The notes beneath the pieces were generated by a model. It was not told the DNA's origin and made no database searches. It saw only the letters and a program-made list of their open reading frames with translations. A stretch of DNA of 64,000 nt, from assembly GCA_947037025.1 (NCBI GenBank), contig CAMQSU010000004.1, positions 22,765 to 86,764 of the forward strand, read 5' to 3'. Position 1 is the stretch's first letter. The number at the start of each line of letters is the position of its first letter. The position numbers were made by a program, and so were the translations under genes. Of this stretch, positions 16,921 through 24,622 are shown piece by piece. Origin of the DNA: an uncultured Clostridia bacterium (GTDB taxonomy: Bacteria; Bacillota; Clostridia; Christensenellales; UBA3700).

Positions 16921-18069
16921 ATGGCAAGATTTATTTTGAATGAAACATCATATTTTGGTGCAGGTTCTAGGAGTGAGTTAAAAACTGAGGTTATCGCAAG
17001 AGGTGCTAAAAAAGTTTTCGTAGTTACTGATAACGATTTATTAAAGTTCAATGTTGCAAAAATGGTTACTGATGTACTTGAGGGCGTAGTTCCTTATACA
17101 GTATTCAGTGATGTTAAACCAAACCCAACAGTTAAAAATGTTTTAGACGGTCTAAATGCTTTCAAAGCAAGCGGAGCAGATCTAATCGTTGCAATCGGTG
17201 GCGGAAGTGTTATCGATACATCTAAAGCAATCAGTATTATATATAACAACCCAGAGTTCATTGATGTAATATCACTTGAAGGCTGTGCTGTAACAAAAAA
17301 TAAAGGTATACCAATCGTTGCATTACCAACTACTGCAGGAACAGCAGCAGAGGTTACAATCAACTACGTTATCACTGATGAGAAAAACGGCAGAAAGCTT
17401 GTTTGCGTTGATCCTCATGATATCCCAGTTGTTGCAATTATCGATGCAGAGCTTATGTCATCAATGCCAAAAGGCTTAACAGCTGCTACTGGTATGGATG
17501 CATTAACACACGCAATCGAAGGTTATATCACTAAAGCTGCATGGGAGTTATCTGACATGTTCGAGATTAAAGCAATTGAGCTTATCTCTAAGCATTTAAG
17601 AGCTGCTGTTGCAAACGGAAAAGATTTAGTAGCAAGAGAAGGAATGGCACTTGGACAATATGTTGCAGGTATGGCATTCAGTAACGTTGGTCTTGGTTGC
17701 GTACACGCAATGGCTCATCCTCTAGGCGCTAGATATGATACACCTCATGGTGTTGCAAATGCACTATTACTACCTGTAGTTATGGAGTTCAACATGAAAG
17801 GCTCTGAGGCTAAGTACAAGAACATAGCAGCTGCTATGGGCGTTGATGTATCTAAAATGAATGACTCTGAAGGTGCTCTTGCAGCTCTTGCAGCAGTTAG
17901 AAAATTATCTACAGACGTTGCAATTCCTCAAAAGTTATCTGACATAAAAATTCCAATGGAAGGATTAGAGCAACTTGCAAAAGATGCTGTAGTTGATCCA
18001 TGTGCAGGCGGAAACCCAATCGACATGACAGAGGCTCAAATTTTAGCATTATACAAGAAAGCTTTTTAA
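16921..18069 (+). CDS. fucO: Lactaldehyde reductase (1,2-propanediol oxidoreductase)
   Basis: This 382-residue group III Fe-dependent alcohol dehydrogenase shows the NAD motif GGGSVIDTSKA and PTTAGTAAEVT. Metal ligands are D193, H197, H262 and H276, aligning with D196, H200, H263 and H277 of E. coli FucO. It reduces the L-lactaldehyde released by the aldolase to L-1,2-propanediol, regenerating NAD+ under anaerobic conditions. The RBS AGGAGG is strong. No propanediol-dehydratase or microcompartment genes occur in the window, so propanediol is probably excreted or used elsewhere. Confidence 0.94.
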   Translation: MARFILNETSYFGAGSRSELKTEVIARGAKKVFVVTDNDLLKFNVAKMVTDVLEGVVPYTVFSDVKPNPTVKNVLDGLNAFKASGADLIVAIGGGSVIDTSKAISIIYNNPEFIDVISLEGCAVTKNKGIPIVALPTTAGTAAEVTINYVITDEKNGRKLVCVDPHDIPVVAIIDAELMSSMPKGLTAATGMDALTHAIEGYITKAAWELSDMFEIKAIELISKHLRAAVANGKDLVAREGMALGQYVAGMAFSNVGLGCVHAMAHPLGARYDTPHGVANALLLPVVMEFNMKGSEAKYKNIAAAMGVDVSKMNDSEGALAALAAVRKLSTDVAIPQKLSDIKIPMEGLEQLAKDAVVDPCAGGNPIDMTEAQILALYKKAF

Positions 18070-18103
18070 TTTTAATTACAAATTTTAATTAGCAGAATAG
18101 CTA

Positions 18104-18136
18104 ATACTACCATATGATTTAATATGGTAATAGTAT
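18104..18136 (+). promoter_or_regulatory. Hairpin directly upstream of the aldolase RBS
   Basis: ACCATAT pairs with ATATGGT, and ATACT with AGTAT beyond a 3-nt bulge. The stem ends at the TAGGAG RBS (18136-18141), so it could reduce or protect translation initiation of the aldolase gene. Confidence 0.45.
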
Positions 18137-18151
18137 AGGAGAAATATATTT

Positions 18152-19447
18152 ATGAATCAAAAATTTAAACACCCAGCTGATCTATTAGTTGAGTTGATGA
18201 ATCGCGTTTATTACCGTGGAATGACAACAACTTCAGGCGGAAACTTTTCAATGAAGGATGAAGATGGTAATATTTGGATTACTCCAAGCGGTATTGATAA
18301 AGGCACATTAACAAGAGAAGATATCGTTAAAGTTGCACCAAACGGAGAGCGTTTTGGTAAACATAACCCATCATGTGAGCTACCATTTCATACAAAAGTG
18401 TATGAAGTTAGACCTGATATGAAAGCTGTTTTCCATGCACATCCTCCAGCACTTGTGTCAATTAGCTTATTACGTAGAAAAGCTAAAATCAACTTGCTAC
18501 CAACATTCTCAACAAAAGTTAAGAAGCTTGATACAAGTGTATATGACATTCCGGGCAGCATAGGATTAGGAGAGAAAATTTCAAAAGTTTTCGCTGCTGG
18601 CTCTGATGCAGTTATGATGGAAAATCATGGAATAGTTGTATGCGGAACTGATTTATATGACGCATTCAAGAAATTTGAGGCTATGGAAACTGCAGCTAAC
18701 TTAACTTTAGAATGTCAAACATTCGGCAAAGAGAAAGAGCTTAACAGATCTCAGATTAAAGCATTCGGCAATGTGAAAACAGTAATGAAGAATGGCAAAA
18801 TAGTTAGTTCAACTAATGAAATTGATTTACGTAACTCAATGGTTAAGTTCTCTCAAAGATCTTATCACCATAGACTATTTGATTCAACTGAAGGTATCTA
18901 TGCAGTACGTGAGGATGATAATAACTTCCTAATCATGGCAGATGATGTTGACAGAAAGTTGCTTGAAGCATGTGATATTGTTAAAGTGCAAAATGGTGTT
19001 GCAGAGCTAGGCAAAAAGCCTTCTCGTTATTCTGATATTTGTAGCGCAATATTTGCAAAAAACAAAGCAATTGGTTCAGTAGCAGTAGCACAACCAGTTT
19101 ACGCTATGGCATTCGGTGCAACAGGACACTTCTTGGATTCAAGAACTATTCCAGAAAGTTACATCAACATGCGTGACGTTGTTCATGTTAAATATGATGA
19201 TTTCGTAGCAAACCCACTTTTAGTAGTTGACATTTTATCACTAGTAACTCCAATAGTTATCGTTGATAATGCGTTGGTATTTGTAGTAGGTGCTAACATC
19301 ACAAAATGTTTTGATTCACTTGAGGTTACTGACTTCACAGCTAAAACATTATTGAATGGCGCGCGTTTGAAGAAATTAGGAGCTATCCAAACAATTTCTG
19401 ATCAAGAAGTTGAAGACATGATAGTTGCTTTTAATTTACCTAGATAA
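18152..19447 (+). CDS. fucA: Class II aldolase, L-fuculose-1-phosphate aldolase role, with a second degenerate domain
   Basis: Residues 1-215 form a complete class II aldolase domain. The catalytic glutamate is E76 (PSCELPFH) and the Zn2+ ligands are H95 and H97 (VFHAHPPAL) and H159 (MMENHGIVV), matching E73, H92, H94 and H155 of FucA. It should split L-fuculose-1-phosphate into DHAP and L-lactaldehyde. Residues from about 225 to 431 look like a second copy of the fold in which the HAHPP position reads VAQPVYAMAF, so the zinc histidines are lost. Classical FucA is only about 215 residues. The extra domain may stabilise the oligomer or regulate; this is inference. It ends the operon before a terminator. 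Confidence 0.88.
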   Translation: MNQKFKHPADLLVELMNRVYYRGMTTTSGGNFSMKDEDGNIWITPSGIDKGTLTREDIVKVAPNGERFGKHNPSCELPFHTKVYEVRPDMKAVFHAHPPALVSISLLRRKAKINLLPTFSTKVKKLDTSVYDIPGSIGLGEKISKVFAAGSDAVMMENHGIVVCGTDLYDAFKKFEAMETAANLTLECQTFGKEKELNRSQIKAFGNVKTVMKNGKIVSSTNEIDLRNSMVKFSQRSYHHRLFDSTEGIYAVREDDNNFLIMADDVDRKLLEACDIVKVQNGVAELGKKPSRYSDICSAIFAKNKAIGSVAVAQPVYAMAFGATGHFLDSRTIPESYINMRDVVHVKYDDFVANPLLVVDILSLVTPIVIVDNALVFVVGANITKCFDSLEVTDFTAKTLLNGARLKKLGAIQTISDQEVEDMIVAFNLPR

Positions 19448-19461
19448 ATAAAATTATATTA

Positions 19462-19504
19462 GGGCAGGATGACAGTGCTTAAGTACTGAAGTCCTGCTTT
19501 TTTA
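19462..19504 (+). terminator. Terminator at end of fucose operon
   Basis: GCAGGA (19464) pairs with TCCTGC (19492-19497), with CAGT/ACTG inside, followed by a T-run. The stem is strong and G+C-rich for this genome. Confidence 0.85.
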
Positions 19505-19510
19505 TTGCAT

Positions 19511-19568
19511 AAAAACTGTGCAAAAACACGCAAAAAACACGCAAAAAACACGCAAAAATGAACAAAAA
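19511..19568. repeat. Phased A-tract array (probable curved DNA) upstream of malic enzyme gene
   Basis: Six A5-6 tracts begin at 19511, 19522, 19532, 19543, 19554 and 19564, spaced 10-11 bp, with CACGC between most of them. A-tracts in phase with the helix bend DNA. The array lies about 50 bp before the likely -10 box (TATAAT at 19616-19621). Confidence 0.7.
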
Positions 19569-19644
19569 TTAATTAAATTTGTTGATATAATTACAAATAA
19601 TTGGTCAATAATTTATATAATTAAAGACATCAAGGAGTAATAAA

Positions 19645-20805
19645 ATGAGTAAAGCATTAGATTGTCACAAACAGTGGCAAGGAAAAATAGAAGTAATATC
19701 ACGAGTATCTGTGCAAAGTCAAGAGGAATTGTCTATAGCATATACACCAGGCGTAGCAGAGCCATGCCTTGCAATTGCGAAGGATAAGGAGCTAAGCTAC
19801 ACTTATACAAGAAGAAGTAACTTAGTTGCAGTAATCACTGATGGCAGTGCTGTTCTGGGATTAGGCAATATCGGAGGACTTGCAGGAATGCCAGTGATGG
19901 AAGGCAAATGCGTACTATTCAAAGAATTTGCAAATGTTGATGCTTTCCCTCTTTGCCTATCTACTCAAGATAGCGGTGAGATTATTACAACAGTAAAAAA
20001 CATTGCAGAGTCTTTCGGCGGTATAAATTTAGAAGATATTTCCGCACCAAGATGCTTTGAAATAGAGCGTGCATTAAAGGAAAGTTGCGACATTCCAATA
20101 TTTCATGATGACCAGCACGGCACTGCAATAGTGACAGCTGCGGCACTGATTAATGCACTTAAGTTCACAAAAAGAAAGATAGAAAAAACTAAAATAGTAA
20201 TAATCGGCACAGGAGCAGCAGGTTCTGCTATTGCAAGATTACTACTTCAAATGAATGTATTTGATATATTAATGTGTGATAGAAAAGGTATTTTGTATGA
20301 GGGTAGAGATGGCATGGACTGGTCAAAAGTAGAGTTAGCTGCTATCACTAACAAGCAAAATCAGAAAGGCGCTATTGCTGATGCAGTGGTCGGAGCGGAT
20401 GTTATAGTTGGCGTTAGTGGTCCTGATACTGTAACACTTGATATGATTAAAAGTATGAATAAAGATGCTATTGTGTTTGCACTTAGCAACCCAACTCCAG
20501 AGATTATGCCTGACCTTGCAGTTAAAGGTGGCGCAGTAGTAGTTGGTACTGGTAGATCAGATTATCCTAATCAAATCAATAATGTACTTGCCTTCCCAGG
20601 AATATTTAGAGGTGCACTAGATGCTAAAGCTACTAAAATTACTGAAGGAATGAAAGCTGTATCAGTTCATGCAATAGCAAATCTTGTATCAGATAGTGAG
20701 CTTGCAGCTGACTTTGTAATACCAAGACCATTTGATAAGCGTGTTGCAAAAGCTGTAGCAGATGCAGTTTATAAGCAAGCAAAACTTGAAAAAGTATGTA
20801 GATAA
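19645..20805 (+). CDS. NAD(P)-dependent malic enzyme
   Basis: Malic enzyme oxidatively decarboxylates malate to pyruvate in the cytoplasm. The 386-residue length fits the short bacterial form. Conserved blocks are AYTPGVAEPCLAIAKD, VITDGSAVLGLGNIGGLAG, FKEFANVDAFPLC, the metal site FHDDQHGTAIV and the dinucleotide-binding IIGTGAAGSAIARLL. The RBS AAGGAG fits the ATG. It has its own promoter region containing the phased A-tracts and is followed by two terminators. It is not part of the fucose pathway but could link C4 acids to pyruvate. NAD versus NADP preference cannot be told by eye. Confidence 0.94.
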   Translation: MSKALDCHKQWQGKIEVISRVSVQSQEELSIAYTPGVAEPCLAIAKDKELSYTYTRRSNLVAVITDGSAVLGLGNIGGLAGMPVMEGKCVLFKEFANVDAFPLCLSTQDSGEIITTVKNIAESFGGINLEDISAPRCFEIERALKESCDIPIFHDDQHGTAIVTAAALINALKFTKRKIEKTKIVIIGTGAAGSAIARLLLQMNVFDILMCDRKGILYEGRDGMDWSKVELAAITNKQNQKGAIADAVVGADVIVGVSGPDTVTLDMIKSMNKDAIVFALSNPTPEIMPDLAVKGGAVVVGTGRSDYPNQINNVLAFPGIFRGALDAKATKITEGMKAVSVHAIANLVSDSELAADFVIPRPFDKRVAKAVADAVYKQAKLEKVCR

Positions 20806-20917
20806 TTATTGATTTTAAAAGTATTTATCATGTTTTTTATGCGTAGTTTAACCATTATAATATTATCTAGTATTAAGTATAAAAAAATCTTAATTTACAA
20901 TTAAATAAATTATATTT

Positions 20918-20955
20918 AAAAGACGCAAAGTTAATTAACTTTGTGTCTTTTTTTT
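20918..20955 (+). terminator. Terminator after malic enzyme gene
   Basis: AAAGACgCAAAGTTAA pairs with TTAACTTTGtGTCTTT, followed by a long T-run ending near 20955. Confidence 0.85.
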
Positions 20956-21221
20956 ATGGTAATATATCAGTAAAAATAAAATAAATGAATCGAAAAAATT
21001 GCTAGTAAAATCAATCAATATTATGTGTTATATCTAATAAAAATAATAAATAAAACTATACGTTATTTGTTAATTTTTTCAATGATTAATTAGTATCATG
21101 CTGCAAAATTATATTAAATTAAATTGTAAAAAAAGTGTTAATTCTTGCTGAAATACATAAGTTTATGCTATATTTAGTGTGCTTTCATGAGATACTTAAT
21201 ATAGTTTTAAAATGAAAAAGC

Positions 21222-21263
21222 AAAACAAAGTGCTCAGCAAAAATTTGCTGAGCACTTTGTTTT
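21222..21263. terminator. Bidirectional 20-bp perfect stem terminator
   Basis: The arm at 21222-21241 and its exact complement at 21244-21263 flank a 2-nt loop; the core is GTGCTCAGC. A-rich and T-rich ends serve both strands, so it can stop the dapB operon from the right as well as leftover transcription from the malic enzyme gene. Confidence 0.85.
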
Positions 21264-21399
21264 ATAGAATGAATGGGTTAATTAAAATAGTCAATAATCA
21301 TCAATTATTTTTTAATTAAATATAGCATAAAAATATTATAATCTACTACAATTGATTTGGCAAAAATATTACTCAAATTTGACTAACGAAATGTGCTAA

Positions 21400-22158
21400 T
21401 TAGCTAAGAAGATCTGCCATGTCATACATGCCATTTTTCTTAACTCCAGCAAGGAATATACCTGCTTTAATTGCACCTTCTGCAAAGACAGCTTTAGAGC
21501 TAGCTTCATGTTTAATAGTGATAATTTCGTCATTTCCAAGGAATAGCACTTCGTGTTTACCAACTACTGTACCGCCACGCACTGCATGTATACCAAGCTC
21601 GCGTTTATCACGCCTTGCATTGCTATCGTTGCGACCGTGCTTGTAGTTAAGCGTGTTGTTCATTTCCTTATTAATTGCATCAGCAATAGTTATTGCAGTG
21701 CCTGACGGGCTATCAACTTTAATATTGTGATGATACTCTAAAAGTTCAATGTCAAACTTATCGCCAAGTACGTTAGTAGCTCTTTTAACTAAATCAATTA
21801 AAAGATTAACACCAAGTGACATGTTGCTTGCCTTGAATATAGCAATATCTCTAGACATTTCACGGATATAATCTAGATGTATAGGCGTATGTCCTGTTGT
21901 GCATAATACTACTGGTATATGATTTTCCTTAGCATAAGGCAGCATATCATATATTGCATCGGCACGAGAAAAGTCGATGATAACATCAGGCTTTACATTG
22001 ATATCCGACACTCCCTTAAAGATAGGAATGTTGAAGTCTGCAGGATCTGCAAATTTATCAACTCCGCCAGAAGCTTTAGTATTTTCACTAGCGTCTATAC
22101 AGCTTAGCACAGTTCTGCCCAGTCTGCCGCCAACGCCCCAAATTAAAATATTAGTCAT
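21400..22158 (-). CDS. dapB: 4-Hydroxy-tetrahydrodipicolinate reductase
   Basis: DapB reduces the DapA product with NAD(P)H in the lysine and diaminopimelate pathway. The 252 residues begin with the nucleotide-binding loop ILIWGVGGRLGRTV, where most relatives read GxxGxMG. They contain the conserved catalytic region ELLEYHHNIKVDSPSGTA and GIHAVRGGTVVGKHEV. It is the last gene of asd-dapA-dapB and starts 18 bp after dapA. The operon provides diaminopimelate for peptidoglycan and lysine, and is controlled by the riboswitch before asd. Confidence 0.95.
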   Translation of the reverse strand: MTNILIWGVGGRLGRTVLSCIDASENTKASGGVDKFADPADFNIPIFKGVSDINVKPDVIIDFSRADAIYDMLPYAKENHIPVVLCTTGHTPIHLDYIREMSRDIAIFKASNMSLGVNLLIDLVKRATNVLGDKFDIELLEYHHNIKVDSPSGTAITIADAINKEMNNTLNYKHGRNDSNARRDKRELGIHAVRGGTVVGKHEVLFLGNDEIITIKHEASSKAVFAEGAIKAGIFLAGVKKNGMYDMADLLS

Positions 22159-22176
22159 ATTATCACCTTTTGTATA

Positions 22177-23052
22177 TTAAATCAGGTTGACATCACGCAT
22201 GACATCAATCAATCTTGCCGCACCGCTTTCGCTAAGTGGAGTAAGAGGTAGTCGTAGAATATTTTCGCCATAGCCCAGTTTAGAAGCTGCAAATTTGACC
22301 GGAATTGGATTTACTTCAACGAATAATGTGTTTAATAAATCGTGGTATTTGAAAAACAATTCGATCGCATGAGAGTAGTCTCCATCCATACAGCTATGTA
22401 CAATATCGACCATAACGCTAGGGATAATGTTAGATGCAACACTGATAAGACCAGCAGCACCTAGTGACATTACCGGCACAATAATTCCGTCATCGCCGCT
22501 ATAAAGCTCAAAGTCCATATTGCGAGCAATGTCTTGAATTTCTACCATCTGTCCGATATTGCCTGATGCTTCCTTAATACCAATGATATTAGGGATTCCA
22601 GCAATTGCACGCACTGTTGCAGGAAGGATGTTAACACCCGTTCTTGACGGAACGTTGTATGCGATAATTGGAATAGTAACGCTTTCTGCTATGCTTGCAA
22701 AGTGCTGAATTAATCCAGATTGCGTGCATTTATTGTAGTAAGGTGTAACAACTAGTAGCATATCCGCACCTAGTTTTGCCGCCTCGATACTGTCTGAAAC
22801 TGCGCATATTGTATTGTTGCTGCCTGTGCCAACTATAACGGGTACTCTGTGATTTATAGTTTTTACTGCAAATCTGATTACTTCAGTTTTTTCTTCGCTA
22901 GTCATCGTTGCAGGCTCGCCTGTTGTTCCTAATACTACCAAAGCATCAATGCCCGCTTGAATTTGAAACTCGATTAATTTTGCAAACGCTTTATAGTCAA
23001 CACCAGTCGAGTTGAATGGTGTGATAAGAGCCGTCGCTACTCCTTTGAACAT
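22177..23052 (-). CDS. dapA: 4-Hydroxy-tetrahydrodipicolinate synthase
   Basis: DapA condenses pyruvate with aspartate semialdehyde. The protein has the standard length, 291 residues, when started at the ATG at 23052, which has a GGAGGTAATT RBS; an in-frame upstream extension to 23175 has no RBS and is unlike the family. Key motifs are VLGTTGEPATMTSEEK, the tyrosine in PIIAYNVPSRTGVNI, the Schiff-base lysine in IGIKEASGN and ELYSGDDG. It is the middle gene of the minus-strand lysine operon. Confidence 0.96.
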   Translation of the reverse strand: MFKGVATALITPFNSTGVDYKAFAKLIEFQIQAGIDALVVLGTTGEPATMTSEEKTEVIRFAVKTINHRVPVIVGTGSNNTICAVSDSIEAAKLGADMLLVVTPYYNKCTQSGLIQHFASIAESVTIPIIAYNVPSRTGVNILPATVRAIAGIPNIIGIKEASGNIGQMVEIQDIARNMDFELYSGDDGIIVPVMSLGAAGLISVASNIIPSVMVDIVHSCMDGDYSHAIELFFKYHDLLNTLFVEVNPIPVKFAASKLGYGENILRLPLTPLSESGAARLIDVMRDVNLI

Positions 23053-23225
23053 AATTACCTCCAAAACAAACCCAAAATCGTTTCGCACTATATTGCACGT
23101 GACGAATATGAAAATGTTTAATTGTTTATATTGTTTTTCAATATTTTGCAGAGCATTAATAATAAATGCATGCAAAAATTAAAAGTCTTATTGTAATTAT
23201 ATGATTTATCCACTAAAAACAGTGA

Positions 23226-24224
23226 TTATTTAACCATTTTCTCAATAAGTTTTTCAGCTATTTGAACAGCGTTAGTAGCAGCACCCTTACGAATGTTATC
23301 TGCTACAACCCACAAGTTGCAACCGCTATCTACAGTATCGTCAAGTCTAACACGACCAACATAAGTTTCGTCCGTGCCAGATACATTGCATGGCATAGGG
23401 TAGCTAATGTTTGCAGGATCGTCCATAACGATTAGGTTTTCTCCGCTGCGTAGAGCTGCGTAGATTCCATCTAAAGTACAAGGCTTTTCAAATTCTACAT
23501 TGATACTCTCGCTGTGGCTATTAAGAACGGGAACTCTAACAGTTGTTGCAGTTACTTTAATGTTCTTGCCAAGGATTTTTTGAGTTTCAAGTATCATTTT
23601 TTCCTCTTCCTTAGTATATCCATTAGGTAGGAAAACGTCGATTTGAGGAATTACGTTATTAAATATTGGATAAGGGAATTTAGTAGGAGGATTGCCTTTA
23701 GCGCCCTCTACTAAATCATTATATCCAGCAACACCAGCGCCTGATACGGCTTGATAAGTGCTGTAAACGATTCTTTTAATAGTGAATTTATCATGCAGCG
23801 GCTTCAATGCTACCACTGCTTGAATAGTAGAGCAGTTAGGATTTGCAATAATGCCTGTATTCCACTCGATATCACTTGCATTTACCTCTGGTACAACTAG
23901 CGGTACATCATCACACATACGCCACTGACTAGAGTTATCGACAACTATTGAGCCTGTTTTTGCAAATATTGGTGCAAAAGTAGCTGATGTACCGCCGCCT
24001 GCAGAAAATAAAGCAATATCAACTTTTGTAGACTTGATATTAGCCTCGTTAAGCTCGATAATTGTGTGTGGTTTGCCCATAAAGTCTATCACTTTACCAG
24101 CACTTTTAGCTGATGCAAATAGATAATAATTCTCAACAGGTAAATTTCTCTCTGTTAAAACCTCAAGGAACTTTGTTCCTACCATGCCAGTAGCGCCAAC
24201 TACTGCGATATTAATTTTTTTCAT
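23226..24224 (-). CDS. asd: Aspartate-semialdehyde dehydrogenase
   Basis: Asd reduces aspartyl phosphate to aspartate semialdehyde, the branch point to lysine, threonine and methionine. The 332-residue protein has the NADP loop VVGATGMVGTKFLEVL and the active-site cysteine in IIANPNCSTIQ. The GAKGNPPTKFPYPIFNN and HSESINVEF blocks are also typical. It is the first gene of the operon and lies 16 bp after the expression-platform terminator of a lysine riboswitch. The RBS GGAGGC sits between terminator and ATG. The preceding aspartokinase gene is not in the window. Confidence 0.96.
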   Translation of the reverse strand: MKKINIAVVGATGMVGTKFLEVLTERNLPVENYYLFASAKSAGKVIDFMGKPHTIIELNEANIKSTKVDIALFSAGGGTSATFAPIFAKTGSIVVDNSSQWRMCDDVPLVVPEVNASDIEWNTGIIANPNCSTIQAVVALKPLHDKFTIKRIVYSTYQAVSGAGVAGYNDLVEGAKGNPPTKFPYPIFNNVIPQIDVFLPNGYTKEEEKMILETQKILGKNIKVTATTVRVPVLNSHSESINVEFEKPCTLDGIYAALRSGENLIVMDDPANISYPMPCNVSGTDETYVGRVRLDDTVDSGCNLWVVADNIRKGAATNAVQIAEKLIEKMVK

Positions 24225-24239
24225 TTTTATGCCTCCATA

Positions 24240-24273
24240 TAAAAAAAATAACAGTACGATTACTATCGTACTG
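24240..24273 (-). terminator. Riboswitch expression-platform terminator
   Basis: On the minus strand CAGTACGAT pairs with ATCGTACTG around a 4-nt loop, then TTATTTTTTTTA. The ATAGTA inside this hairpin is complementary to TACTAT at the 3' side of aptamer helix P1, giving a plausible antiterminator. Lysine binding, by closing P1, would favour termination. Confidence 0.8.
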
Positions 24274-24298
24274 CAAAAAAGATAAAACTTTATTAACA

Positions 24299-24471
24299 GC
24301 TGAATAGTACTTCATCATATTTGATGACAGTTATAAGGATTTAGCCTTATACCCAACACAACACATCACAATATGTATTATGCTTCGGCATCCACACCCT
24401 TTCCACAAGCCACAGTAATTGCTACCTTTGTGTTTGGCTTATGTACTAATGCTGAACGCACCTCTATTAGC
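24299..24471 (-). promoter_or_regulatory. Lysine riboswitch (L box) controlling asd-dapA-dapB
   Basis: Read on the minus strand the leader contains the lysine-aptamer core blocks in order: AGAGGTGCG (24457-24465), GGAAAGGGTGTGG, ATGCCGAAGC, a GTTGGGTA block and ACTGTCATC. Helix P1 closes by GCTAATAG (24464-24471) with CTATTcAGC (24299-24307). The aptamer lies directly before a terminator and the aspartate-semialdehyde dehydrogenase gene, the classical L-box location. High lysine should shut the operon down. An open frame antisense to it (24373-24660, plus strand) is judged spurious. Confidence 0.93.
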
Positions 24472-24514
24472 ATTTATTATTACGGAAATAGCTATATTCC
24501 CTTAATGTATCATA

Positions 24515-24543
24515 ACTATATCATGATTTTATTTATTTGTCAA
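24515..24543 (-). promoter_or_regulatory. Promoter of the asd operon leader
   Basis: On the minus strand TTGACA (24543-24538), a 17-bp spacer ending TGA, then TATAGT (24520-24515): a near-consensus sigma-A promoter with extended -10. Transcription would start near 24508, just before the riboswitch. Confidence 0.85.
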
Positions 24544-24562
24544 AGAAATATAGCTAATTTGT

Positions 24563-24591
24563 TTGATATTTTATTCAATTTGGTGTATTAT
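24563..24591 (+). promoter_or_regulatory. Promoter for membrane protein/methyltransferase pair
   Basis: TTGATA (24563-24568), 17-bp spacer, TATTAT (24586-24591). It lies about 30 bp before the ATG at 24623 and is divergent from the asd promoter. Confidence 0.65.
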
Positions 24592-24622
24592 GGTATTATA
24601 TTAAATTATTTAGGAGTTGTAT

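Larger units (their letters stand above)
20806..21399. other. Convergent intergenic region with two terminators
   Basis: 594 bp between malic enzyme (+) and dapB (-). Two hairpins are listed separately; the remainder is A+T-rich and shows no gene. Confidence 0.5.

Noticed and set aside
21977..22180. Plus-strand ORFs opposite dapB
   Set aside because: Shadows of dapB on the opposite strand, lacking ribosome binding sites and family motifs.
23200..23215. DnaA box (TTATCCACT) and possible origin
   Set aside because: A single imperfect box without a cluster, AT-rich unwinding arrangement or dnaA gene; it lies in a short dapA-asd gap.
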